Notes under the pieces: model-generated
What the model saw: only the letters and a program-made list of their open reading frames with translations
Told to the model about the DNA's origin: nothing
Databases searched by the model: none
Position numbers and translations under genes: made by a program
DNA from: Acidobacteriota bacterium
GTDB taxonomy: Bacteria > Acidobacteriota > Thermoanaerobaculia > Thermoanaerobaculales > Thermoanaerobaculaceae
Direction: 5' to 3'
Length of the DNA stretch: 62,610 nt
Assembly: GCA_003158745.1 (NCBI GenBank)
Contig: PMLC01000065.1
Coordinates: 1,657 to 64,266, forward strand
In this document: positions 42,910 through 51,268 of the stretch, one piece after another
Layout of the letters: the number at the start of each line of letters is the position of its first letter
Numbering within the stretch: position 1 is the stretch's first letter

Positions 42910-45321
42910 ATGAGGTCGGTGATTCTGGCGCCGTTCGTGTTTCTTGCCGCCGCAAGCGTCGCGACGGCGGTGGTCCTGCGGGGTAAAGTCCTTGACTCTT
43001 CGAGCGACAAGCCGCTGTCCAGCGCCCTCGTCGAAGAGCTCTCGACTCACATGACCGCCATGACGGACGCGGCTGGCGTGTTCACGCTCGAGGTCGCTGC
43101 CGGGCCGCTCGAGTTGGCTGTGTCGCATACCGGCTACCGCGTGGTTCGCCTGACCCTCGCAGCACCAACGGTTCAGCCTCTCGCCGTTCGCCTGGACCCC
43201 GTGATCTCCATCGCCGACCGCGTTGAGGTCACTGCCGCCCGTGCCCGTGAGGGAACCGACCCCGTGAGCTTCACCAACCTGCCACAGGAGCGGATCCAGG
43301 AAACCTACTGGGGGCAGGACCCCGCGATCCTGCTTTCGCAGACCGTGCCCGGCTACTTCGCTTACAACGACAGCGGCAACGGCATCGGCTACTCGTACTT
43401 CTGGATCCGCGGCTTCAATCAGGCCCAGACGAGGGTTTCGCTCGACGGCGTGCCTCTCAACGACGCCTCGGACGGCGAGCTGTACTTCATCGACCTCGCC
43501 GACTTCCTCGCCACCGCCGGCGACGTGCAGATCCAGCGCGGCGTGTTCGGCCTCTCGGGCATCGGCGGTGCGGTGGACATCACTACGGCTCCTCCTTCGA
43601 TGACGCCCTCGTTCACGATCACGAGCGGGTTCGGGTCCTACAACACGCAGCGTGTGTCTACCCGCTGGGACTCCGGGCTGATCGACGGCAAGTGGGCCAT
43701 AACTGCTCGCTACTCGAAGGTCAAGACCGATGGCTACCGCGATCAGTCGTGGGTTGACATGTGGAACTACTACCTCTCTCTCGCGCACTTCGGCGAGCGC
43801 TCCCGCTGGCGCCTCGTCCTCTTCGGCGGCCCGGAGCAGACGCACCTCGCCTACGATGGCGTGCCCAAATCCGTGCTCGCCGGCGGCCTCACCGGCAGTG
43901 TCGACCGGGACCGGCGATTCAACCCGCTGACCTACCCTGGCGAGCAGGACAACTTCACACAGCCGCACTACGAGATCCTCCATGACGTGGCGATCTCGCC
44001 GCGGACCCAATTCTCCGAGGCGTTCTTCCTTTTCACCGGTAGCGGCTACTACACGGAGCACAAGACTGACGAGCCCCTCTCCTTCTACGACCTGCCGCCC
44101 GTCACGCTGTCCGACGGCACGGTCGTGACCAACACGGATCTCGTCCGCCACCGGCAGATCGACGAGTGGGACGCCGGATGGGTGCCGACGCTCACGACGA
44201 CCGTCGGAACCTGGACGCTTACCGCCAAAGGCGAGTTGCGCCTCCACGACGGCCACAGCTACGGCTCAGTGCAGTGGGCGCAGTACTACCCTCCGAACGT
44301 GGCGCCGGACCACCGCTACTACGACTACCAGCTCGGCAAGCGCAGCGCTGCGCTGTCGGGCACCGCCACATGGAAGGTCAGCGAGGCGCTCGCCCTCACC
44401 GCCGGCATCGAGGCCTCGCAGCAGCGCTACAACCTGTCACACGACGTGCTCGCCGCTGTCGATTTCGCACAAGCGTACGATTTCATCCTCCCCCGTTTCG
44501 GCGCCCTCCTCCACGTCAACGGCACGACCGACCTCTACTTCAACGTCGCGAAGGGCGGGCACGAGCCCGCGTTCCGCGAGATCTACGATCCGGAGGGCGA
44601 GTACTCGACGGAGCGGGTCAACCTACGCCCAGAGGACCTCTGGGACTGGGAGACCGGCGTCTCAACCCGTCACGAGCATTGGCGCGCGCGGGCCAACCTC
44701 TTCTTCATGAACTTCCTGAATGAGATCGTCTACAGCGGCGCCCTGGACTCAAGCGGCGTCCCGATCTACGGCAACGGCGCGCACTCCCACCACGAGGGGC
44801 TCGAGCTCGATGCCAGCGCCGACCCGCTCCCCTCCCTCGGATTCGACGGCACCTTGACGCTGTCGCACAACACGTTCGTTTCCTACCACGACTACAACAG
44901 CGACGGCAGCGTCAACGTGTACGACGGCAACGTCCTCGGCGGCTACCCCGAGGGGCTCGCGTCGCTCACCGCCCGCCTCAAACTCGGCGCCGCTCAGGTC
45001 GCGCTTGCCGGGCGCTACGTCGGCCAGTTCTACCTCGACAACACCCAGGACAACCGCCGCGACCCGGAACTGCGCCAGGCGTCCGGTTACGTGCCGCTCA
45101 TCAACCCAGCGTTCACCGTGCTTGACGCGTCGCTCCGCGCCCCTCTGCCAAGGGCGTTCGTGGCGTCGCTCGGCGTGAGCCGGCTCGACATCGAGGTCCG
45201 CCTCAACAACCTGCTCAACCGCCAGTACACCGCCTTTGGCTACATCGGCGACGATGGCGCCCCGCTGTTCATTCCGGCCGCCATGCGCAACGTCTACGTC
45301 GGGTTCACGCTCGGACTCTGA
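42910..45321 (+). CDS. TonB-dependent outer-membrane receptor under TPP control (thiamine-type uptake)
   Basis: The 803-residue protein has a signal peptide, a carboxypeptidase-like beta-sandwich domain (VLRGKVLDSSSDKPLSSALV to VRLDPVIS, about residues 20-100), a plug domain (VEVTAARAREGTDPVSFTNL, WIRGFNQAQTRVSLDGVPLND, GDVQIQRGVFGLSGIGGAVDI) and a beta-barrel ending in a typical aromatic-rich last strand NVYVGFTLGL. It imports a ligand across the outer membrane with TonB energy. The TPP riboswitch upstream implies that the ligand is thiamine, its phosphates or precursors, as known for TPP-controlled receptors in Bacteroidetes. ATG 42910 is favoured over GTG 42907 by spacing from GGAGG. Confidence 0.92.
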   Translation: MRSVILAPFVFLAAASVATAVVLRGKVLDSSSDKPLSSALVEELSTHMTAMTDAAGVFTLEVAAGPLELAVSHTGYRVVRLTLAAPTVQPLAVRLDPVISIADRVEVTAARAREGTDPVSFTNLPQERIQETYWGQDPAILLSQTVPGYFAYNDSGNGIGYSYFWIRGFNQAQTRVSLDGVPLNDASDGELYFIDLADFLATAGDVQIQRGVFGLSGIGGAVDITTAPPSMTPSFTITSGFGSYNTQRVSTRWDSGLIDGKWAITARYSKVKTDGYRDQSWVDMWNYYLSLAHFGERSRWRLVLFGGPEQTHLAYDGVPKSVLAGGLTGSVDRDRRFNPLTYPGEQDNFTQPHYEILHDVAISPRTQFSEAFFLFTGSGYYTEHKTDEPLSFYDLPPVTLSDGTVVTNTDLVRHRQIDEWDAGWVPTLTTTVGTWTLTAKGELRLHDGHSYGSVQWAQYYPPNVAPDHRYYDYQLGKRSAALSGTATWKVSEALALTAGIEASQQRYNLSHDVLAAVDFAQAYDFILPRFGALLHVNGTTDLYFNVAKGGHEPAFREIYDPEGEYSTERVNLRPEDLWDWETGVSTRHEHWRARANLFFMNFLNEIVYSGALDSSGVPIYGNGAHSHHEGLELDASADPLPSLGFDGTLTLSHNTFVSYHDYNSDGSVNVYDGNVLGGYPEGLASLTARLKLGAAQVALAGRYVGQFYLDNTQDNRRDPELRQASGYVPLINPAFTVLDASLRAPLPRAFVASLGVSRLDIEVRLNNLLNRQYTAFGYIGDDGAPLFIPAAMRNVYVGFTLGL

Positions 45322-45401
45322 CCTCGGCGCCACGCGGTACGAGCGCGGCCCCTGCGAAGGACCGCGAGTTCCTGTGGAGGGGCGAGGTCGAACCGCAGGC
45401 G

Positions 45402-45440
45402 TCTGGTACCGGCCGGCCAGCGGCCGGCCGGTACATCAGA
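45402..45440. terminator. Strong bidirectional hairpin between convergent genes
   Basis: GTACCGGCCGGCC (45406-45418), loop AGC, and GGCCGGCCGGTAC (45422-45434) form a perfect 13-bp stem, extendable by TCTG and CAGA past a two-base bulge. It lies 84 bases after the receptor stop and 53 bases before the NYN gene's stop. There is no U-run, so it may act as a Rho-independent-like or RNA-protecting structure for both transcripts. Confidence 0.6.
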
Positions 45441-45493
45441 AACCACCGCTGTCTCTAGGCTGCGGGGCCGCGCGCGGCCGGGCACGTGCGACG

Positions 45494-46390
45494 TCAGGCG
45501 CTCTCGGATCCGGGCGACGGTTCGGCGGCCGCCTTGGGCGTCTTGCGCGAGCGGCGCCGCGGACGTCGCGTCTTCTCCGCCGGCTTTTCCTCGGCAGCCG
45601 TTTCGCTGATGGAATCCTCCGCGCTCGCTTCCCCGCTGCCGGAGTCGAACCCCGTCACGACGTAGGTCCCCGAGCGCTGATCGCGGCGGAGCTTGACGAC
45701 GTGGTGTTTCTCGGCATCTTCGAGGAGCGCGGAGAACGTCGAGTACCCGAAGTACTCCTCGTTGAACTCCGGGCGCTTGCGCTGCATCGTCTGCTTGATC
45801 ATCGAGCCCCAGAGGACCTCCTTGCCGTCGCGCATGACCGCCTTGATCGAGTCTGCGAGAAGCGCGAAGCACTCCCTCTGCTTCTTCGGAAGCCCGACGA
45901 GCGGCGGCGCCTCTTGCACGGAGCGAATGAGGTCCTCGTAGAAGACGAACTCGTCGCAGCTCGAGACCAGGAGCTCTGACGTCGAGTTCTTCACCCCCAG
46001 TCCGATCACGTACTTGTCGTTCTCCCGCAGCTTTCCCACGAGGGGCGAGAAGTCCGAGTCGCCCGAGCAAAGCGCGAACGTCGTCACGTGCTCTTTGGCA
46101 TAGCAGAGGTCGAGGGCATCCACCACCATCCGAATGTCGGCCGAGTTCTTACCCGAGTAACCTCTGAGCGGAATGTCGATCAGCTCGATCCCGGCCTCGT
46201 GGAACGGGCGCTTGTAGGCGCCGTAACGCTCCCAGTCGGCGTAAGCCCGGCGGGCGACGACCTTTCCCTTCTCCAGGAGCCGCGCGAGGACGAGCTGGAT
46301 GTCGAACGTCTTGTAGCTGGTGTCGCGGACGCCCAGGGCGATGTTCTCGAAATCGATGAAGCACGCGATCTTGTGATCTTCCAGCGGCAT
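45494..46390 (-). CDS. NYN-domain (LabA-like) ribonuclease with LOTUS/OST-HTH domain
   Basis: The 298-residue protein has an N-terminal NYN nuclease domain of the PIN-like fold. Its metal-binding aspartates sit in CFIDFENIALG, NSADIRMVVDALDLCYA and LCSGDSDFSPLVGKL. A LOTUS-type winged-helix region follows at about 165-240 (ALLADSIKAVMRD, EYFGYSTFSALLEDAEKHHVVKL), then a basic low-complexity tail (KTRRPRRRSRKTPKAA). LOTUS domains bind RNA, often G-quadruplex RNA, so an RNA-processing role is inferred. All three aspartates are present. It starts at ATG 46390, with GGGGGTGG upstream. Confidence 0.85.
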   Translation of the reverse strand: MPLEDHKIACFIDFENIALGVRDTSYKTFDIQLVLARLLEKGKVVARRAYADWERYGAYKRPFHEAGIELIDIPLRGYSGKNSADIRMVVDALDLCYAKEHVTTFALCSGDSDFSPLVGKLRENDKYVIGLGVKNSTSELLVSSCDEFVFYEDLIRSVQEAPPLVGLPKKQRECFALLADSIKAVMRDGKEVLWGSMIKQTMQRKRPEFNEEYFGYSTFSALLEDAEKHHVVKLRRDQRSGTYVVTGFDSGSGEASAEDSISETAAEEKPAEKTRRPRRRSRKTPKAAAEPSPGSESA

Positions 46391-46505
46391 CACGCCACCC
46401 CCAAGGCACGGCCCGAATTCCAGCCTTGCTTCTCGATGCTACTGGCCGCAAGCTGCGGGCGCAACTGGCGGCCACGAGGACCACCACTCCTTGGGTCTGT
46501 GTTCC

Positions 46506-47987
46506 TTAGACCTGTGCAGGGACGAGGGAGGGCTTGGAGACCTCACCCTTCGCGAGCCGGTCGAGCCATGCCTGAATCCCGAGCGCGGCCTGCTTGCCGG
46601 CACCCATCGCCAGGATCACGGTGGCCGCGCCGGTCACGATGTCGCCGCCGGCGAAGACCCCCGGGATCGAGGTCATCATGGTCGCCTCGTCCACGACGAT
46701 GTTGCCGTGGCGGTTGAGTTCGAGGCCCGGCGTGGACTTCGTGGCGAGAGGGTTGGGGCCCTGGCCGATCGCGATCACCATTGTGTCAATCGGTATCTCG
46801 TACTCCGACCCCTCGATCGGCACGGGCCGCCGCCGCCCGGAGGCATCGGGCTCCCCGAGTTCCATGCGCTGGATCCTCAGGCCGGTCACGAACCCGTCGT
46901 TGTTCCCGAGGATCGCGACCGGAGCCGAGAGCCAGCGGAAGTCGATCGTCTCTTCCTCGGCGTGCTCGAGCTCCTCGCGGCGCGCCGGCGACTCGTTGCG
47001 GGTGCGCCGGTAGACGCAGATGACCTCCTCCGCGCCCAGCCTCTTGGCCACGCGGAGACAGTCCATCGCGACGTTCCCGGAGCCCACGACCGCGACCCGC
47101 CTGCCCGTACGGACCGGCGTGTCGGTACGCGGGAAGTTGTAGGCCTTCATCAGGTTCACGCGGGTCAGGAACTCGTTGGCGGAGAGCACCCCGATGTAGT
47201 TCTCGCCCGGGATGCCGAGGAAGTACGGCAGGCCGGCGCCGGTCCCCAGGAACACCGCGTCGTACCCGTGACCGTTCAGGAGTTCGTGCACGGTAGCGGT
47301 CTTGCCGATCACAAAGTCCGTCCGCATCTCGACGCCCATGCCGCTGAGGTTGTCGATCTCGAACCTGACGATCTCCTTCGGAAGACGGAACTGCGGTATC
47401 CCGTACACGAGCACGCCGCCCGGCTTGTGGAGCGCCTCGAAGATCGTGACCTTGTGCCCGAAGCGCGCGAGCTCCGCGGCGCAGGCGAGGCCCGCCGGTC
47501 CGGAGCCGACGATCGCGACCGTGTGCCCCGACGCCGGCGCGAGCTGTGGCGTCGAGGAGAGCCCGAGCCGCCGTTCCCAGTCCGCGACGAAGCGTTCGAG
47601 GCGGCCGATCGCCACGGGCTTGTACTTCTTGCCGAGCACGCACACGACCTCGCACTGCTCCTCCTGGGGGCAGACGCGACCGCAGATCGCGGGGAGCGTG
47701 TTGGTCTCCTTGATCTTCGCGAGCGAGCCCGTGAAGTCGCCCTCGCGGATGAGCTGGACGAAGGCGGGGATGTCGATGCCGACCGGGCACCCTTTCACGC
47801 ACGGCGGGTTGGCGCACTGCAGGCAGCGCTGCGCCTCCTCGAGGGCGAACTCGGGCTTGTACCCAAGCGCCACCTCCTCGAAGTTCCGGATGCGCTCGAG
47901 CGGCTCCTGGGTCGCCATCGGGTGCCGGGGCACCTTCATGCGCTCGGCCTTCGGGAGCTCGGGAACGCCGCGAACCTCGTCAGCCAT
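46506..47987 (-). CDS. nfnB: NfnB/GltD-type NADPH oxidoreductase subunit
   Basis: The 493-residue protein has N-terminal 4Fe-4S cysteines (CLQCANPPCVKGCPVGIDIP and CGRVCPQEEQCEVVC), then an FAD domain (VAIVGSGPAGLACAAELA), an NAD(P)H domain (VAVVGSGNVAMDCLRVAKRL) and the C-terminal FAD block GVFAGGDIVTGAATVILAMG. This is the large subunit layout of NADH-dependent reduced ferredoxin:NADP oxidoreductase, also shared with the glutamate synthase small subunit. The NfnA-like partner gene upstream overlaps its start by eight bases, which favours NfnAB or sulfide dehydrogenase over GltD; no large glutamate synthase subunit is here. I chose ATG 47987. Confidence 0.85.
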   Translation of the reverse strand: MADEVRGVPELPKAERMKVPRHPMATQEPLERIRNFEEVALGYKPEFALEEAQRCLQCANPPCVKGCPVGIDIPAFVQLIREGDFTGSLAKIKETNTLPAICGRVCPQEEQCEVVCVLGKKYKPVAIGRLERFVADWERRLGLSSTPQLAPASGHTVAIVGSGPAGLACAAELARFGHKVTIFEALHKPGGVLVYGIPQFRLPKEIVRFEIDNLSGMGVEMRTDFVIGKTATVHELLNGHGYDAVFLGTGAGLPYFLGIPGENYIGVLSANEFLTRVNLMKAYNFPRTDTPVRTGRRVAVVGSGNVAMDCLRVAKRLGAEEVICVYRRTRNESPARREELEHAEEETIDFRWLSAPVAILGNNDGFVTGLRIQRMELGEPDASGRRRPVPIEGSEYEIPIDTMVIAIGQGPNPLATKSTPGLELNRHGNIVVDEATMMTSIPGVFAGGDIVTGAATVILAMGAGKQAALGIQAWLDRLAKGEVSKPSLVPAQV

Positions 47988-48846
47988 TGGCGACCCCCTT
48001 GAGGGCACGGCACTCGTGGCTTGCGAGGAAGCTCTCTCGTGCGACCTGCTCCTCGGGCAGGTACATCCTCAGACGCTTGATCAGCAGGTCGAAGTCGACC
48101 TGGTGGGCGTCGAACTCGGGCCCGTCCACGCACACGAACTTGGTCTTGCCGTCGACCGAGATCCGGCAGGCGCCGCACATCCCGGTGCCGTCCACCATGA
48201 TCGAGTTCAACGAGGCCAGCGTTGGGATCGCGAGCGGCCGGGTCATCTCCGCGACCGCCTTCATCATGATCGCGGGTCCGATCGCGACCACGAGGTCGGG
48301 CTTCCCCTTCTCCGCGATCAGGTCGGCGAGCGCATGCGTCACCAGGCCCTTGCGCCCGAAGGAGCCGTCGTCGGTCGTGTAGACGATCTCGTCCGAAACC
48401 GCCTCCATCTCGGCCCTCAGGATCACGAGCTCCTGGGTGCGGCCGCCCAGGATCGAGAGGACGCGGTTGCCGGCTTTGCGCAAGCCGCCCGCGATCGGCA
48501 GCATGGGTGCGATCCCGGCCCCGCCGCCGATGCACACGACGGTCCCGAAGCGCTCGAGATGAGTCGGGGTCCCGAGCGGCCCCACCACCGAGAGGAACGC
48601 GTCCCCCGCCGACATCAGGCCCATGGCCATGGTCGTCTTGCCGACTTCCTGGACCACGAGCGTGATCGTCCCGGCCTCGGCATCCGACGCCGCGATCGTG
48701 AGAGGGATGCGCTCGCCGGTCTCCGCCGGGAGGACCATGACGAACTGCCCCGGCCTGTGCTTGCGGGCGATCTCGGGGGCTTCGACGACGAAGCGGTGGA
48801 ACTTGGGCGCGATTTCTTCTCTGGAGAGAACCGTGAACACGCTCAT
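47980..48846 (-). CDS. nfnA: NfnA/SudB-type FAD and 2Fe-2S subunit
   Basis: The 288-residue subunit has a ferredoxin-reductase-like FAD domain (RPGQFVMVLPAETGERIPLTIA), an NAD-binding region (VCIGGGAGIAPMLPIAGGLRKAG) and a 2Fe-2S site DGTGMCGACRISVDGKTKFVCVDG, whose Asp and three Cys match the unusual Asp-coordinated cluster of NfnA. With NfnB it may couple NADH and reduced ferredoxin to NADPH formation by flavin-based electron bifurcation, or act as sulfide:NADP oxidoreductase. A good promoter lies at 48933-48961. The start is ATG 48846. Confidence 0.88.
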   Translation of the reverse strand: MSVFTVLSREEIAPKFHRFVVEAPEIARKHRPGQFVMVLPAETGERIPLTIAASDAEAGTITLVVQEVGKTTMAMGLMSAGDAFLSVVGPLGTPTHLERFGTVVCIGGGAGIAPMLPIAGGLRKAGNRVLSILGGRTQELVILRAEMEAVSDEIVYTTDDGSFGRKGLVTHALADLIAEKGKPDLVVAIGPAIMMKAVAEMTRPLAIPTLASLNSIMVDGTGMCGACRISVDGKTKFVCVDGPEFDAHQVDFDLLIKRLRMYLPEEQVARESFLASHECRALKGVANG

Positions 48847-48932
48847 GCCTCCGTCGGCTGCGGACGTTGGTCGCCACGTTTGGACTGTCGGTTGGGGTAC
48901 CGGCGTGCGCCGCTGAAGCCTTGCACCGGGTC

Positions 48933-48961
48933 ATACTATGATCCGGGGAGAGGTTTGGCAA
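48933..48961 (-). promoter_or_regulatory. Sigma70-type promoter of nfnAB
   Basis: On the minus strand TTGCCA (48961-48956) and TAGTAT (48938-48933) are 17 bases apart, near consensus. Transcription would begin around 48926, leaving an 80-base leader before nfnA. The remaining bases up to 49067 show nothing else recognisable. Confidence 0.6.
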
Positions 48962-49067
48962 CAGTCCGCTTTCCTCAGGCGACCGGGCATCATTGAGACG
49001 ACGTATCACAACTGCCCACGGCCCCCTCCGGGCCGCTCTGCCCGCGCCTACCCTGCAACGGCGATGC

Positions 49068-49073
49068 TACGCT
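49068..49073 (+). promoter_or_regulatory. -10 box TACGCT of a probable leaderless mRNA
   Basis: TACGCT is followed by TGCTTT and the GTG at 49080. There is no ribosome-binding site. Confidence 0.4.
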
Positions 49074-49079
49074 TGCTTT

Positions 49080-50054
49080 GTGGACATCGAGGTCGCGAGC
49101 GCCGTGGAGCGTCTGGTTGGAGAGGGAAACCTCACACCCGAGCAGGCGCTCGTGCCCCGGCGCGCGGCGCGCGGCGAGCTGCTGTCCGTCAGGTTCGAGC
49201 TCCGCACCCTGCTCTGGCTGGGCGTTTCCCTCGTCGTCTCGGGCGTCGGTCTGCTCGTCAAGGAGAACCTCGATCGCATCGGGCCGCTGACGATCGCCGT
49301 GACGCTCGGCGCAGCGGCCGCGGCGTGCCTCACCTGGGTGGCGCGGGTCTCCCCCCCGTTCTCATGGGGCGAGCAGCCCTCACCCAACCTCGCGTTCGAC
49401 TACGTCCTTCTCCTCGGCGCCGCCCTCATCGGCGCCGACCTCGCGTTCATCGAGGTGAAGTTCACGCCCCTGGGCCCCAACTGGCCGTGGCACCTCTTCT
49501 GGACCTCGCTCGCCTTCGCCGCGCTCGCCGTGCGCTTCGACTCGCGAGTCGTCTGGTCGCTCGCCCTCTCCACCTTCGCCGCGTGGCGCGGAGTTTCCAT
49601 GGGGACGCTCGCGAGCGCGCCGCTCGGTAACTGGCAACCCGCTCCACTGCGCGCCAACTCTATCGCGTGCGGCGCGATCTTCGTTCTCGGCGGGTTTCTC
49701 CTTCTCCACCTCCGAAGGAAACCGCACTTCGAGCCTGTCGCAGTGCACATGGGCTGGCTGCTCGTGCTCGGCGGGCTCGCTGCCGGCATGCTCGACCCGG
49801 GGGCGAGGACGAGGTGGGCTGCATGGGCGCTTGCACTTCTTGCCGTTGCGGGAGCGTTGACGTGGCTGGCGGCGCGCGCGCATCGGTTCTGGCTCTTCGC
49901 GATAGGCCTGCTCGGCGCGTACGCCGCCGTCAGCAGGTTCGTCGTCGAATCGGTGAGCGGGGATACCCAGCGTCAGGTATGGTTCCTCGCGTCCTCGATC
50001 GCCCTGGTCGTCGCCCTGGTCAGGATGAGGCATCGGCTGGAGGAGGCTCTGTGA
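49080..50054 (+). CDS. DUF2157-like polytopic membrane protein
   Basis: The 324-residue protein has a short N-terminal helical region (ASAVERLVGEGNLTPEQAL, the DUF2157-type pattern of a helix with GxxTxEQA). Eight or more membrane helices follow (for example LLWLGVSLVVSGVGLLV and HMGWLLVLGGLAAGML). The family is widespread and has no known function. It starts at GTG 49080, six bases after TACGCT. Its end overlaps the next gene by four bases (GTGA), and the second protein has a similar layout, so the two may form a pair in the membrane. Confidence 0.7.
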   Translation: MDIEVASAVERLVGEGNLTPEQALVPRRAARGELLSVRFELRTLLWLGVSLVVSGVGLLVKENLDRIGPLTIAVTLGAAAAACLTWVARVSPPFSWGEQPSPNLAFDYVLLLGAALIGADLAFIEVKFTPLGPNWPWHLFWTSLAFAALAVRFDSRVVWSLALSTFAAWRGVSMGTLASAPLGNWQPAPLRANSIACGAIFVLGGFLLLHLRRKPHFEPVAVHMGWLLVLGGLAAGMLDPGARTRWAAWALALLAVAGALTWLAARAHRFWLFAIGLLGAYAAVSRFVVESVSGDTQRQVWFLASSIALVVALVRMRHRLEEAL

Positions 50055-51220
50055 ACGCGGCTTCGGTCACGGCCGACCGCCACCGCGAGGTGCGCCTAGC
50101 CGCCCGCGACTGGAGGGCCGCCCGCATCATCGACGACGACAAGGTCGCCCGGATCGACCGGCTCTACCCGGACGACCGCGTGCGGTTCGGCCTGGTCATC
50201 AGGCTGGTGCTGTTCGTGTTCGCGCTCGTCGCCATCGTCGCGGCGTTCGGGCTGACGTCGCTCGTGCTGCGCTCGGGCGCGCTCCTTCTGATCCTCGGCG
50301 GGGCGCTGTGGGTGGCCAACGAGCTGCTGTCCGGCACGTTCCGGCTCAGCGGCAGCGGCGCTGATGAAGCGACCTCGCTGGCCTCCGTGGTTTCCCTCGC
50401 TGCCGGGATCGGCTGGGTTGCGACCAACTCGAGCGCTCCCCGGAGCTCGACGTTGGCGGTCGTGATCGGCCTTGCTCTTCTGGCGTTCTCCGTCTGTGCG
50501 GGCTGGCGCTTCGGCACACCGATGTTCGGCGCGCTGGCGGTCGTCGGCCTCGCGGTGGCCCTGACCCAGGCCCCCGCGGCGCGTCTCCTCTGCCTCGCCG
50601 TACCCTGCATCCTCGTCCCGCTCCTGGAGAGGCTCCGGCGCACCGGCGCCGCCGCGCCGTCTCAGCGCGACGCGGCGACGGTCGCATCGGCTGCTCTGGC
50701 TGCCCTCGCCTATTTCGCCGCCAATCTCTGGAGTTGCGACGCTCGCACGATCGAGGATCTGCGTGAGGCCACGATCCACGCGCCGTTCCTCCCCCATCTG
50801 CTCGCCGCTGCCCTGACGGTGCTGTTGCCCCTCGCCGCTCTGGCGGCCGGAGCGCTCCGCCGCGACCGGCTCTGGTTGTGGCTGGGATGCGGGATGCTCG
50901 CGGCCTCGGGAATCACGCTGCGGCACTACATGCATATCGCGCCGCTCTGGGCGTTGCTCGTGGGCGTCGGCGTGACCCTGAGCGCCGTCACCCTGGCGAT
51001 CCAGCGATGGCTCGACACGGGACCGTCGGGCGAGCGATCGGGATTCACGGCCCGGCCGCTCTTCGAGGGCCGTCTGCAGCAGTCGGCCGAACTCGTGGCT
51101 GCCCTCGCGACCCTCGCGCCGGCAGCGAGGGCGCTGCCCGCCGAAGGCGCTGCCGGCGGCGGCGATCTCAAACCCGGCGGGGGCTCGTTCGGCGGCGGGG
51201 GCGCTTCGGATTCGTTCTGA
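50051..51220 (+). CDS. Second polytopic membrane protein of the DUF2157-like pair
   Basis: The 389-residue product starts with a soluble helical segment (RDWRAARIIDDDKVARIDRLYPDD, reminiscent of its neighbour). About ten membrane helices follow (for example LVIRLVLFVFALVAIVAAFGL and LAAALTVLLPLAALAAGALR), and the protein ends in GGGSFGGGGASDSF, a Gly-rich tail like those of TPM/YgcG-type proteins. GTG 50051 overlaps the upstream stop. The function is unknown. The shared N-terminal layout with the preceding protein suggests gene duplication, but sequence identity is low by eye. Confidence 0.65.
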   Translation: MNAASVTADRHREVRLAARDWRAARIIDDDKVARIDRLYPDDRVRFGLVIRLVLFVFALVAIVAAFGLTSLVLRSGALLLILGGALWVANELLSGTFRLSGSGADEATSLASVVSLAAGIGWVATNSSAPRSSTLAVVIGLALLAFSVCAGWRFGTPMFGALAVVGLAVALTQAPAARLLCLAVPCILVPLLERLRRTGAAAPSQRDAATVASAALAALAYFAANLWSCDARTIEDLREATIHAPFLPHLLAAALTVLLPLAALAAGALRRDRLWLWLGCGMLAASGITLRHYMHIAPLWALLVGVGVTLSAVTLAIQRWLDTGPSGERSGFTARPLFEGRLQQSAELVAALATLAPAARALPAEGAAGGGDLKPGGGSFGGGGASDSF

Positions 51221-51256
51221 CCGGTCGCAGGCCCGGCGGCACCGCGAGCAGTGCGC

Positions 51257-51262
51257 TATCCT
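51257..51262 (+). promoter_or_regulatory. -10 box TATCCT of a probable leaderless mRNA
   Basis: TATCCT is followed by CGCTGG and the GTG at 51269, in frame with the helicase. An upstream in-frame GTG at 51251 is the alternative start. Confidence 0.4.
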
Positions 51263-51268
51263 CGCTGG

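Noticed and set aside
42856-44256. A 466-codon minus-strand frame opposite the TonB receptor
   Set aside because: It runs through the riboswitch region and the receptor's plug domain in shadow; no start signal or domain supports it.
45640-45665. TCGAACCCC, reminiscent of a tRNA T-loop
   Set aside because: It lies inside the NYN gene's coding sequence and no acceptor, D or anticodon arms surround it.
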